Shown here: positions 12,346-24,477 of the stretch, one piece after another
How the letters are laid out: each line of letters opens with the position of its first letter
Position numbering within the stretch: the stretch's first letter is position 1
Source of the DNA: Euonymus europaeus
Lineage: Eukaryota; Streptophyta; Magnoliopsida; Celastrales; Celastraceae
NCBI GenBank assembly: GCA_963580455.1
Contig: OY756972.1
Coordinates: forward strand, 7,331,001 to 7,395,000
Direction: 5' to 3'
DNA: 64,000 nt
Made by a program: the position numbers and the translations under genes
Notes under the pieces: model-generated
Told to the model about the DNA's origin: nothing
The model's database searches: none
What the model saw: the letters and a program-made list of their open reading frames with translations, nothing else

Positions 12346-12832
12346 ATCATTCTACAAGTATTATCTAATTAGATTGCAAAGATTGTGTTCTATATGTATG
12401 CATGAGCTAAAATAAAAGAAAAAGTCACTGCCTCAGATTAGGAGTATATAATACAAATACATGAGAATAAAATAAACTATAACATACATATGTACAAAAT
12501 ACTACTTTTCGAAAGCAAAACAAATATGTATAAGCGAAAATAAAATTTTAGGGATAAGGATGCCCCCATTGTTCCTAATTTGGGCAAAACAATCTTTACA
12601 TGATTGAAGGTTTAGAACCGTGGCTATGGGTTATCTAATGTGTATACGGGTGGTATATCTAATTACATCACAACTATGTAAGAGGCCACCAGATTAGGTG
12701 ACTTTTGCTCTATACTTGGATTACAAAAGCCCATCCCTTAATACTTTAAGAAGATGTCAATCTAGGAGGGTGTTTTCCCCCTCCTAAATTTAGATAAGGC
12801 ATGACCCCTTTTGGTACAAAAAAATCATATTG

Positions 12833-12850
12833 TCCCCAGTAAAGTTGTCA
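12833..12850 (-). promoter_or_regulatory. Primer-binding site, tRNA-Arg type, degenerate
   Basis: The minus strand reads TGACAACTTTACTGGGGA. It resembles the Ogre/Tat primer site TGGCGACTCTGCTGGGGA with several transitions. It lies beside a possible LTR end (TTGTAACA on the minus strand, at 12853) and upstream of ORF1, as expected. Confidence 0.55.
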
Positions 12851-12852
12851 GT

Positions 12853-13273
12853 TGTTACAACTTGTATATCCATTTGCATTCATCTTCCAATAATCCGATA
12901 TTGTGTTCAATTTACCTTTTATCCTCATTGTATATATTTTAAACTGGGGCAATTTTGGCTTCGCTTACGAACTTATGCTCTGTTTGTTTGACGAAAAAAT
13001 TAAGTTTCAGAAAATATTTCCCTTACGTTATGGTGTTTGGGTATGGAAAATAAAAATAGGGATCTGAAAAAGTTATTTATTCAACTCAAATTAAGGACCT
13101 TAGAAATGGAAAACAACTTCCTTTCTCAAAATTTGGAAGTTGTTTTCTCCAAAATTTTGAGCATGCATGTGAACATATTGAGTCATATATTTTTGATCCA
13201 ATACACATATGTGACCCGTAATACTTTAACTCAGTCAATTTAAATTGTGTCTCATGTAGATGTAAACATATAC

Positions 13274-13306
<33 letters not shown>

Positions 13307-14490
13307 CCACACACACACCCATACATAATAAAAGACATTAAAAAAAGATTTGTTCTAAAGAAGTTCCATTATTGTCAATATTATCTATTATATATATATA
13401 TATGGGTATGAACTCATATATATTTACACAAAACATCCACACACACATTTGTCAGTCGACATAAAAAAAGTGTAGTATTTCAAAATTTTAATTCCTACCA
13501 AACAAACAATGTAAAATATTAGCAATTTTTTTGTTCAGACACTAAAAATTGACTGCTTTTATATGATATGTTTTTCTTTTATCATGAGATGCTAGTTTTC
13601 TTCCAAACAATTGGAGCATCACTCCATCGTGATATACCAAAATATTTTGCAAGCTTGCCATCTTTCTTCTCTTTATAAAATAACTGGGACAGTTTTGGCC
13701 TCTTGCAAAAACTACATCAAATTGTGATTTGATCTCACTATGAAATTGTGATTCACAACATTTTTCATGCCTATTCACTTCCTAATTCAAATCGCATGCT
13801 TTTTCTCACAATAAGAACATATTAATTTTGCCATATACATGGGTTTTTACAGGAAACAAGTGTTCATGATTTACGGAGATTTTAGTGTTGGTATGATGAT
13901 TACCTTTTAGGTGTAGCTAGTAACAAATACTTTCAAAACTTGAAGATTTTGCTGGGCAAGCTGCAGTCACAATAGGCAGCTCAAATTCAACTAACCTAAA
14001 GTTTATTTTAAATAACTATGTGATTATGTTGGTTGAATCAATTGATATGAGTCCGTGCACATAAATGGGATGCATAAAAATGCTCATCCACAAGCTCACA
14101 TTTGATAAACAGCATGAAAGAATAGAAGAGGAAGTTGAAGCAAGGCAGAATAAGATAAAAAAGAAATTCAAGCAGTTTCAGTCATAGTCTACTAAGATTA
14201 GTGAATATTGCTTCATTGACAGCATTACCAACCCATCATGTATAGCCATTAAGACATATTCACAATATCATGCACACATTTCTTTATCTGCCACTCTGAT
14301 ATTTTACGAGCCTAACATGACGATACCATAGAAGAATTCCAAGGCAAGGATTTGAGGTAAGACAAACCTATAATTTATGTTCTACCTTGCCTTTTTGTTC
14401 CAACAACAAGAAAGTCATTCATTGTTTCATGTCTCATGCCGAACTGGAAAGATCTTGAACAAAGAAAGCTTCAGAGACAACGAATCATTT
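12853..14490 (-). mobile_element. Probable 5' LTR region of the Tat/Ogre-like element
   Basis: The position next to the primer site implies that LTR sequence starts here and extends right. I could not fix its outer end. The stretch is AT-rich, lacks coding motifs I recognise, and contains a possible MITE (12976-13513) with a (TA)n(CA)n microsatellite at 13277-13320. The open frame at 13778-13542 on the minus strand is not recognised. Confidence 0.4.
12976..13513. mobile_element. Possible MITE with TGTTTGTTTG ends
   Basis: TGTTTGTTTG at 12981-12990 is matched by its complement at 13499-13508, in partly similar contexts. The interior is AT-rich with no code and holds a TA/CA microsatellite. 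I found no convincing target duplication, so the boundaries are approximate. Confidence 0.4.
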
Positions 14491-14494
14491 TCAA

Positions 14495-14820
14495 TCGTGG
14501 CTCTGATAGAAGGCTATAAATCCCAATCAATCTTTTCATATCATTGCCTTGATGGGAGGCTATAAACCTCGATCATTTCTTTCAATAGTTGCCCTGACGA
14601 GAAGCTATAAATCCCGATCAATCTTTTCATTTCATTGCCTTGACAAGAGGCTATAAACCTCGATCATTTCTTTCAATCATTGCCTTAATGAGAAGCTATA
14701 AACCCTGATTAATCTTTTAACATCATTGCCTTGACGAGAGGCTATAAACCTCGATCATTTCTTTCAATCGTTGCCCTGACGAGAAGTTATAAACCCTGAT
14801 GAATTCTTTCAATTCATATT
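14495..14820. repeat. Tandem array, about 55-bp unit, seven copies
   Basis: Each unit follows the pattern TTGCC(C/T)TGACGAGA(G/A)GCTATAAA(C/T)C(C/T)(C/T)GAT plus a T-rich tail. Alternate units are more alike (GAAGCTATAAATCCC versus GAGGCTATAAACCTC), so the array looks like a dimer-based higher-order repeat. Tat/Ogre elements are known to carry such arrays in untranslated regions. Confidence 0.85.
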
Positions 14821-14989
14821 CACGTCTTGTCACTCTTATGCAAGCATAGAGTTTTTTAAAAAAATAAAAAAGGAGGGAATAGAGGACTTTCCTTCTCTCA
14901 ATCTATCTTTCATGATAATTTTTTCCAACTCCTTAATTATTTTTGTCTCTTCTGACCAAAATCTTCTTCCACTCATCTACACTAATACA

Positions 14990-15310
14990 AGTACTCACCA
15001 TCTCTTCCCTCAGCTCACCTTCTCATCATCTCATCTCTCTTAGCCACCTTCACTGACACAGCTACTCACCTTCACCGACCACCATCCTTCATCTCCCACA
15101 TAATCACCTTCACTAACACAGCTACTTACCTTTACCAACCACCATCCTTCAGCTCACTCAAATATTTTTATCCGTCCTTTTTCCTTTCCTTCACCGACAC
15201 AACTATCGACCACCATCCTTCATCTCACTCAGATCTAGTCGTGCATCCAGCCTTTTCCCTTTCTTCAATTTGCTTCATTGACCACCATTTTTCATCTCAC
15301 TTAGATTCTC
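14990..15310. repeat. Imperfect C-rich tandem repeat
   Basis: The phrase ACCACCATCCTTCATCTC and the phrase CACCTTCACTGACACAGCTACT recur three to four times at about 60-75 bp spacing. It looks like another untranslated-region minisatellite of the Tat-type element. It could encode a low-complexity peptide but has no frame of note. Confidence 0.6.
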
Positions 15311-15359
15311 CATTAAAAGTATCTTACCTTCTTACTCTAAACTGGGAAGGTATGCAACT

Positions 15360-16360
15360 TTGACGACGAAGCTACAAAGTAACTAAGGCTCTTGCACATG
15401 GTAGTATTGAATTTTTGTTGTTTGTCAAACCTGAAATCATTCCTGAACGTCTGATTGAATCTAATATCTTGGAAGAAGCCAACACACATTGGGTCATGCA
15501 TTACCTCCGGGATCATTCCATCTTTTTAATCGATCTAGATCCAAAAGGAGACTTGTCGATGTATTCTTGGATAGTTCTTTCTTTTTATGAAACTCTTCTA
15601 GAGATACTGCCAAGTCAAAGGACTAGACCTTAATCGATTTATCAAATCGATATAGCTGACATTAAGTTTCAATTCACCACAACAGAAATATGCTTCTATT
15701 TAGAATATCCGCCTGTCTATGATGTCGATTTAAGATTTAAAGCGTAAGCCTCTGTGTCTAGATAAGAGATTTATCGAAGATATATGTGATGGGTGGAAAG
15801 ACAGGAATACTAGCTACACGCCGAACATATTTGCTTCGAAGATGTGGTGGCTAGACGATGTTCTCTGATGTAACCTTTACCTTATTGGCCATAGTCATAA
15901 GTGATGGGCCAATATTCTTTCCATTTTATACTAAATGTATAAGGGCACATGGTTTGATAACGATATGATTTACATGATTGATATTATAAAAGCAAAAGCC
16001 TTTGTAGAGAATAGACCAACAAAGATTGGAAAGTTATATTTTTCATAGCTTATCACACGATTGCTTCTAAGTAGTTTATTTGATCTCCTCAATGTCAAAA
16101 CTCTTCAGCGCATCTAGTAACCGTTTTTGAGAAATATACATGGTATCAAAGTACTAGTCACATGACCACAGTTGCTAGGAGACGACAAACACGACGACTT
16201 CCTGCTGCATTACCACTGGAAGCATCTCGACCTTATGCTATTGAATCACCACCACCTAACCACAATCAGGAAGTGCTGGCACGCTTGCATCAGCTGGAGG
16301 CTGGACAGCAAAGGCTTGAACACATGATGTCTCTGCTAATGGATATGGTGCAGAACTAGG
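15360..16360 (+). pseudogene. ORF1-like retrotransposon protein relic, plus strand
   Basis: Open pieces at 15415-15633 and 16162-16359 flank a damaged middle. The first contains HWVMHYLRDHSIFLIDLDPK and a WIVLSFYETLLEI block. The middle has FVENRPTKIGKLYFS and LITRLL. The last is MTTVARRRQTRRLPAALPLE followed by a predicted coiled coil (HQLEAGQQRLEHMMSLLM). The layout resembles the domain often labelled 'putative plant transposon protein' in Tat-related, often non-autonomous, elements. It is opposite in strand to the element on its left. A TGGTATCAAAGT word at 16140-16151 resembles a tRNA-iMet primer site but is probably chance. Confidence 0.5.
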
Positions 16361-16464
16361 GAGTATCGATAAGCTGGCTAGGGGTTGTGATAAGTACGAA
16401 AGGTACATTATGATAGTGATAAAATATGTTAATTCCACAACAAGAAGTTGAACATCTATTTTAT

Positions 16465-17090
16465 ATTTTTGTTCCACATTAAGGAGACGAACCTTTACTT
16501 TTATGTTCCATGTCAAGAAGACAAATATCTATTTACATTTCTATTCCACGTCGAGAAGACGAACATCTATTTAATTTTTTGTCCCACATCGTGAAGACAA
16601 ACATCTATTTTACATTTCTATTTCACGTCAAGGAGACGAACATATATTTACATTTCTATTCCACATAGAGAAGATGAACCTTTACTTTTTGTTCCACATC
16701 GGGAAGACGAACATCTCTGTACTATTGTGTTCCACGTTGAGAAGACAAACATCTACTTATATTTCTATTCCACATTGAGAAGACAAACCTTTACTTTCTT
16801 GTTTCACATCGAAAAGACGAACATCTATTTACATTTATGTTCCACTTCCAGAAGACAAACTTTAATTTATATTCTATGTAGAGAAGACGAACATTTATTT
16901 ACAATTCAGTTCCATATCAAGAAGACGAACATCTATTTACATTTTTGTTCCATGTTGAAAAGATGAACATCTATTTATATTTTTGTTCCATGTCGAGAAG
17001 ATAAACGTCTATTTAGTTTCCTATTCCACGTTGAGAAGAGAACTTTAATTTCTGGTTCACATCCAGAAGACAAGCCTTAGCTTTTTCTCT
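16465..17090. repeat. Tandem array, 33-39-bp unit, about 17 copies
   Basis: Each unit resembles TTCCAC(A/G)TCGAGAAGACGAAC followed by an ATCTATTTACATTT-type tail. Short units ending CTTTACTTT alternate irregularly with long ones. The array follows the ORF1-like relic, as in Tat-type 3' untranslated regions. One frame reads through part of it as a repetitive peptide, which I treat as a by-product. Confidence 0.9.
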
Positions 17091-17640
17091 ACAACAAAAA
17101 GGCCGTTCATTTTTTCTATTTCACACCGTATTGGCAAAATTCATATTTTTACTTGAAGATGACAAATTTTTCTTTCGCATGTCAAGATAGCAAGGTTCGA
17201 TTTGTCAACGTGCTGAGATAACAAAATTTTATGTTTTTAGCGCACACAAGAAAAGTTTAAGTTTCTGTAATTCATGCATACATATTCACCGGAAAAAATC
17301 AATTTATTATAGACCCAAAAAAGTAAAGAGAACATGCTCTAAATTTTTCCTTGAATTCATCCTTTGCCTCCCATGTACAACTTAAACACTGCCAAAGAAG
17401 CATGGGCAATGCTGATTATATGATACCATATCTTGTATTTGTTATTGCAATATTCAATTATACCCAATACATATATCGTTAAAATAAATACAAAAAAAAA
17501 GAGAGAAACTTATCTAAATGTCATTCATCTTTATAAGTTTATTTACTTGCAACTTCTGGAAGTTGAATCACAGAGATGGAATCAAATCAGATCACCGACT
17601 TTGAATTATATCTATGTTTGGATGATGTGGTTCCAACTCT
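17091..17640. other. AT-rich spacer between retroelement and gene
   Basis: Degraded continuation of the repeat region to about 17250, then AT-rich sequence with no gene or repeat I recognise. The boundary between retroelement and the host gene's 3' flank lies somewhere here. Confidence 0.4.
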
Positions 17641-18168
17641 TTACTACTTTCCTTTGAGATTCTGTCCTACAATCATGACAAAACCATGATGGGGACTGCT
17701 TTAGAGGAAGGAAGGAAAACCATATACCAGCAATTTGCTAAATCCCTGCTTCATCGTTTAGGTATGAATGTACGATCAACTTCCAGCGCCATATTCATCG
17801 TTTAGGTATGATCAACTGTCAGCTGCAGTTCGAATAACCAATGCCTCTCCCAAATCGAAGACTTGACAGCTTTTACCTGCCTAAACCCAGGGCTACGAAT
17901 TCACTATAGTTCTGCATGAAAGATCAACAAAGCAAGTCAGTTACCAAAGCAACACGCAAGATTTCACCACAATCTGGTTTTAGCTTAGCAAGTACATATA
18001 TTTCATGATGAACCTTCTGGCTATAGTTACAGTTTCTCAGACTCCCAATACAAGCTTCTACTCTTGCATTGAAGCTTGAACAATTAAAAAAAAAATACTT
18101 CAAAGACACCAGCTATCAGAAACAAGGGAAGAATATTATGCTGGCTTGAGATTTCTGAAGATGTCCTT
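17641..18168 (-). other. Probable 3' untranslated region of the DUF2358 gene
   Basis: The stop codon of the minus-strand gene is at 18169-18171. Sequence beyond it has no element motif down to about 17640. The actual poly(A) site cannot be placed; a TTTATT (AATAAA on the minus strand) lies at about 17538. A short phrase, CATCGTTTAGGTATGA, is repeated at about 17753 and 17799. Confidence 0.4.
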
Positions 18169-21100
18169 TTAGTCATCACGTCGCCCAAAACTAGGAGTGA
18201 ATATCTGACCAATTGCTTCCAGTGCAGAAATATTCCAACTCTCAGCATGCCTAACAATCTGTCAAAGAAAGCTTCTTTACCTAATGGTTTTCAGCATACA
18301 AAATGTTCAAACAAATGCAATGCATCTGGGGAATTTTTTAATTCTTGCTTACTTTAAATTCATCATCCAATTCATAGACAGTGCTCCCATCAATTGAAAT
18401 GAGAGGTTTCCATGGCAGTTTCAGATAGGTTCTGCAAAATAATGTTAAATAGATCAATAACAGCTTATAGCAGAAGCTTAAAAGAATATCTGCTTGATAT
18501 CATTCTCAGAAAGCTTTTCGAAAGTGTATATCACAAACCAACCACCTTAACTCCAAGTGGAAAAGTGCCAAGTGGCTACAATAAAGGGCAGTCCAATTCC
18601 ACCTGTTCCAAGGTGTTGTGCATAATAGTCGGCTAAAAGCAATTTCACATGCATATATAGCAACATGGACTGAAGTTGTTCAATTCCAAATTACAAAACT
18701 GATTATGACCCTGAGGCGTACTCGTCAAATGAAATTTAAATTTCAATCTTGCTTATTTTTCACAGGCCCTAGCCATATTCGTAGATAGCATTTTAATCAA
18801 GAGTTGACCTGTATTCATGATAGCCTTTCTGTACATCATGATCAAGAATTTCTAAACTAACCATTCAGATTTTTCCAGGCTCTCCAAATAAGAAGTGTTT
18901 TGTCATGCATTAGAATCAAATCCAGTACTACAGCTACTATGAAATGAAGCTGAAAGTAGTTTAGCGTGCTATAAAACAGTGGTAGTTGTTACCTTCTATA
19001 TTCAGTTGCAAATACTACATCTATCATGCAATAAAGAAGACTTAAGTGGTAGACATTTGTTTTTCAAATTTATTTACCTTCGCAATCTAGCGGAAAGGTT
19101 TCTAAAAAGATATTGAGGCATCAAATAAAGCATCAAAAGAGTAGATCTGTGAAAAATGCCACAATAGTAATTAAGAAAATCTAAGAGAACTTCTCATCCT
19201 TTAATTTGAGAAGAACAACCAGTTATTTTCCAACATGTGCCAGCCATTTAAAATTCTCCCCTCAGAGCGTCTGCAATGCCCTCAACAATGAATTCACAAA
19301 CAAATTAAAAATTCACTATATATAGACTATATGAAGTCACTTCTTGTGCACCCACCAATCAGAAACGCAGCTCAAGGTTGGCAGTGTTACATGGATGAAA
19401 GCATAATATTTGGACGAAGGACATGTGGCATTTCCATAAAACTGAGCAACCTCAAATTTATATTCTAAAAAGAAAGCTTTCCTCTGAAGATTTGAAATGC
19501 CTCATAGGGCGAAGTAAGACACTAGGAGAGTTATGAACCTTAGTTTCCATTTTGCCAACACAAAACTTCTCTCTGAAGCAGCACCCTGCATGTTAGCATG
19601 CTACAACATATTATCAAGAAAACTAAACTCAAAGTATGAAGGGATGGATTCAATACCAGAACTCAAACCTTAAAGGAATCATGAATTCAAAATATAATAG
19701 AATCATCAATGAGAGAAGAATGAGAGAGACTTCATGGATGAACGTAGCTTAGACGATTTAGACTTCCATTTATTTTTATTTATTTTTGTGTATTTTGATT
19801 TTATTATCCTAGATATTTTTGGATTTTATATTTTACCCATGATATGGGGCTTGTCTACATATCGATTTAGGAAACATGTCTTGTTTTTAAGTGTAGGGTA
19901 GTCACTCATATTGTCACACCTAGCATGGGGAACTAGAGTTAGACCTCTCCAAACCAGTGTTGTCAAGGTGCTCAGGCTTCGGGCATTTTAACCTACTAGG
20001 CAAGCAAATTCTAAAGGTGCGGCCTTTCCCTAGTCTTAAACCATTGGCATCAGTTCTTCCTAACAAATTTTCTACAGTTAGAATAAAAGTTCACTTAGAA
20101 TAAAATTTCACTTTTTATAGATTTACAATTCCCAATAGTACCACCACGTATCAGATAATCTAAATCATTTAAATATTCATTTGTGCAATTTAAACTCAAT
20201 TCATTTTACAACTATTATAACATAAAATCCTACCATATTAAAATAAGAAATCAATTGAAATTAGTATTTCCATATACCTAAATAATTATAATAATTATTT
20301 TATTCAATTTTCAAATTTTTTACTTTTATATTTGGAAGATGTAATGTGTTTGTTAAGTTTAGTGGCTTCAAAAATGATAATGCTTGAGACCCCCAAAAAG
20401 TGACCCTATTAGACCACCAATTAATGTGAAGAGTTGGATGTCAAGCGGACCCTGGCCACATAGACTTGGAGGTAAAATGGGAGTCATTATGGGTGGATGT
20501 AGCATCGCTCCTACGAATAATGTAGTAGTTGAATTGTATGGCTACAAATGTAGTTGTTGAATTGTATGGCTACGAAGTTGTAATGTGATTGTTAAATTGT
20601 GTGGATGTCATTAAAAACCCATTAGTGTCGACCATAGAGAACAAAATTCCACAAAAGGTTTATATATATTATCTAAAATTAGATATGGGTCACATCAGTT
20701 ACTTTGTGGACTTTTGTTCTTTACAGCAAAAGTAGACACTTTTGGATACTCTCACTTTTGGATACTCTACCAGTGGCAGAATCGACACCAACCAACGATC
20801 CAACTACCACAGTCGTAACCACACAACTCAACTACCACATTCGTAACCACACAATTCAACAACCACATTCATAGCCACACAATTTAACTACTAGATTGTT
20901 CGAGCAAAAGCTAACCCAGAAAGCATGAACTGAATGCCTACACTTAGGCACACCCATTTACATAAAAAGTTGTTTAAGTGAATCCTTTTCAAGATCGTAG
21001 TCTCATACCTTATATGCAGTACGCTCATCTGATATCAAGAAGGCCCGAAGTATTTTATATTGTAAGTTGATTAAGATCACAAATAATTATTTCCAGAGTA

Positions 21101-24100
21101 GGAGCTTCTGGGCCCCAGGGTGATGCTCGACCCCACTGCTCGAGTTATTTTAGGTTTAATTGAGAGACAGGGGAGACTCTAAACAAATAAAAACAGAAAT
21201 CAAGGCAAACCTCTGGCAGTTCTATTCTCAAAGACCCCATCCGCTTTGGCCTGTCAGTCATCTGAATAATAAAAGCTAAAAGATGACTAACTTATACCTT
21301 CATTTAACATGGCTGCATCAACAAAGTTTGAACCGCCAGCTCACACCTACCATCAACTTTATACTTTATACTTTATAATAGAAATAGATAATAGATAATA
21401 GATTGGAGATGAACTGAAGAAATTCATGCAGATAACAAATAACTTTTGGATGATTCTTTCAAATTTCAGTATGTATAGAATAACTACCTTCTCGATTTTT
21501 TGCAATCCAATTGACGGGCAGTCAAAAAATGGAACAAGCAGTTTCAAATTGCGCGAATACAGCTCCGTACCTATATAAAAAAAATACCATAACAAGTATA
21601 TACGTGTCTTATATTTATTTGACTGATGAGCTATCTTAGCACTTTGTCTTTCAAATATAAGACTTTTTGTGGAAAGGGCACGCAATGCAATTGATTGCAT
21701 AAAAGACTCTACAGCTGAGAGGAAAGCCAAACACTAAAATGGGATCACTGAAACAAAACTCAAAGAACATTGTTTAGAATTAATAGTTGATGAAGACCTA
21801 GAAAGGGCATGTGCAGCAATAACTGAAACTATGATGGCATTTATATTGCTGAAGTGAAGCTGAGCCAAGGATCAATAATAAAAATTATACACCAGCAGTT
21901 GACGACAACTGTTTTAGAAACTCTAGCGACCTGAGATGTAAGAAAAATCAAAATGGTGAGAGAAGATGTTTCCCAAAGATGTACATTATCTACCAGATAG
22001 CCAAGCTCTGGTTCTATGGTTATGAAATAGTACCATTTATGTATTAAACTGACTGAAACAAACAATTCAATGGTACCGTGAACTGAACTCATGCTACCTA
22101 CCATGTTAAATTAAGTGTGATCGAGTCCAAGCCCAAAAGATTAAAAAAACCAAAGGCCAGAATATTGCAACTCAACTCAAGCTCAAAATATGAACGACCA
22201 ACTCCATTTCCTCTATCTCTATGTTTTGATATGTACATTGTATACATATTATTTTTTAATTATTTCATTTAATTGTTTGTCCCCACTAAACCGCAACTTT
22301 GTGTCTGCCCCTGACTCTGATTACTATCTTTTTCAGAATTACTTCCTAGCTATAAGAAATAACAGCGAGGTCACTATCTTTTTCAGAATTACTTCCTAAC
22401 TCTGGGAAAAGATAAGCAACCTTGTTGGAAACACAGAAGTAAACCAGAAGAAACTTAAGTAATATGGTATGTTACTCCTTGGTACCATAGAACCAATAGA
22501 AGATGATAAGCAGTATAGAAACTTGAAGAGAATATTTTGTACTCCAGAAAATAAGTGATGATTTAACATTTTGAAGAATATAAGCGAGATCTACGTAAAA
22601 GTACAGATATGACCGACCAAAAAAAAAGTTAAATACTTAAATGGTACCTATGAGCTAGCAAATGACCAAGTAAAGATGGATCATCATTCCAAAACCAAGA
22701 TAGGGAGAGGAGTGAAGGTTTATAGAAAAGAATTTGAGTACAATCATCAAGTTTCCAGTGAAAAAGCTATTAGTTTAATCAGTCAAAGGTATTAAGGTCA
22801 CTCAAAAAGTGAAAACACAATGTGAACTTAATCTAACTGTCAAACCATTAAAGCTACCTTAGAGAGCGCAATAGAAATGCTTGTACTTAAACACAAGGAT
22901 ATTTATTCTTGCCTTGAAATCTGATTGTCGGATCTTCAAAGATACAATCTTCAGCGTAAATTGCAGAAGTAAACGTTCCTACCTCAGCCAAAAAAATAGG
23001 GAAAGAATTAATTAAAACATGTAAAATCATGCATTTACACCTCTTGATTATAGCAGCCATCTTTTAAAAATAGCACACAGAAGTTCTTCCTTGTTCATCA
23101 AATAAGTCTTCATCATTTCACTACCTTTCCAAGTCCCAATAAGGAAATGAAAACAAGCAAGAGACAGTGAAGCTATGAAATACAACAACTACCTGTAACA
23201 AAATAAGCATTCTCATAATCAGACTTGAGGATTGCTAGAACATCATTGATGTTTGAAACTGAAATCCCATTCCTTTGCGTGTAGTTTACCGCTTCCATTC
23301 TGCACACGTGTAAAACATTTAAGTGGCCAACAAATGATAAATTTTAGCAAATAAATACACAGTGAACAATTGTACAATGGATTGTCTAGCAGGTAAAGAA
23401 CAAGATATACACTTGTTGATAAAAGCATAATTTTGGTTCACATCATACATAGAAGCAACAATGTCAACTCATCTTTGTGTTTGAACAGCACAGTCTAAAT
23501 TAAACCTTCCTCCTAATCACTTGAATTTGATCTCCAGCAATTCCTCAACAACTTCATGAAAAATTAATGCAAAATAGTATATCTAGAACCACGAGTTGCA
23601 GGCTTAAGCAGAATTTCTGCTCCGATGTATTCAATTCCCTTATTAGGATGTGGATTGACTTCCAATTTTAATAATTAGAGGATTCTGGATAGACAAAAAC
23701 AACTCAGCTTAAAATTCTCTGGTTTCTAAACAAAATGAGGGGTGAATACAAGAGAGAAAGTTAATGAAACTTTTGTTTCTTTTCCAGAATTTTCTATTCT
23801 TGGCAGGCAAACATAAATAGGTAGTCAAATCAAGGTACAATCAAATTGCGTATTGCAACTGAAAATGAAAAAGAAACAAAAAAAAAAGAATAAGAAACCT
23901 TGATGAAAGAACATCGAACCCCCATTACATAATTTGGCCTGCCCATTGCAGAATCAGAAACACCATTATTGATTCACATCGTGTTCAAACAGCACAACCT
24001 AACTACTATTAAATTACACCAATTGAATCTCAAGTAATCACGAGAGACATGTTCGTTCAGCTTAGGTTTAGCCCGAAATTATTACAATAACTTGCTCTTT

Positions 24101-24477
24101 TTTTTATATAAAGAAAAGGCTTAAGATTACGACGTTCGCCAAAATTTCTTTCCTTTCTAATTTTTCGATACTCGGAAGTGAAAACATAGGAAGAAAAATG
24201 AATCGAGGCACCTGTTACCCCTAAAGGAGGATAATCGCCTTAAAATCTCTGTAACTCCATTCACAGCTACTTTCACAAACCCAGGAGTTCCTCTCTCGCT
24301 GTCATTACCTGAGCAGCATCGTGCACCATGGACAGTCTGCTAACAACACAACAAACGACCGGCGTTAATTAAGCGGATTGAAGATTGTTATGATTTAATA
24401 ATAAGAAACGGTTTTGATACCTTGAAATTGGTTAGTCCTCGATAAGGTCGGCCATAGCAGCAGCACATTACCCCCAT
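18169..24477 (-). CDS. DUF2358 (NTF2-like) family protein, eight exons
   Basis: Eight exons join in frame into 217 codons plus stop: 24421-24477, 24212-24336, 23193-23299, 22913-22978, 21488-21570, 19539-19585, 18353-18431, 18169-18258. Every junction has AG at the acceptor. Donors are GT except intron 4, which is GC (exon end AAG, intron start GCAAGA). The protein starts MGVMCCCYGRPYRGLTNFK. The conserved domain covers about residues 80-205, with NDVLAILKSDYENAYF, IYAEDCIFEDPTIRF, TELYSRNLKLLVPFFD, FVLAKWKLRTYLKLPWKPL and IVRHAESWNISALEAIGQIF. These fit plant DUF2358 proteins, thought to adopt an NTF2-like fold; the function is unknown to me. The frame is open upstream, so starts at 24507 or 24579 would add 10 or 34 residues. 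I chose 24477 because the added residues do not look conserved. Many homologs are plastid-targeted, but no clear transit peptide is visible. The frame is intact, so the gene may be functional. Confidence 0.85.
19620..20520. other. Intron 5 filler, unrecognised
   Basis: This part of the 1.9-kb intron 5 (19586-21487) is AT-rich, with a phrase around 19958-20040 (GTGTTGTCAAGGTGCTCAGG) that looks repeat-derived. I cannot name an element and see no exon in it. Confidence 0.3.
20523..20891. mobile_element. Foldback-like element with arrayed inverted arms
   Basis: The left arm (20523-20608) holds three tandem units of about 28 bp, of form TAGTTGTTGAATTGTATGGC plus TACGAATG. The right arm (about 20800-20891) holds three to four units of the same sequence in inverse orientation. 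About 190 bp separate them. Arms built of short tandem repeats in opposite orientation are the mark of foldback-type elements. It lies in intron 5. No target duplication was identified. Confidence 0.6.
22323..22398. repeat. 26-bp direct repeat, 50-bp period
   Basis: ACTATCTTTTTCAGAATTAC plus TTCCTA occurs at 22323-22348 and 22373-22398 in intron 4. A simple local duplication. Confidence 0.9.

Noticed and set aside
14495..14820. CRISPR-like array
   Set aside because: Units are contiguous imperfect copies without unique spacers, and the DNA is plant nuclear.
16140..16151. TGGTATCAAAGT resembling a tRNA-iMet primer-binding site
   Set aside because: No LTR terminus or matching downstream gag supports it, and the flanking code is of Tat type, which uses a different primer.
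16727..16966. Repetitive 79-codon open frame
   Set aside because: It is a read-through of the 33-39-bp tandem array; copies shift frame elsewhere.
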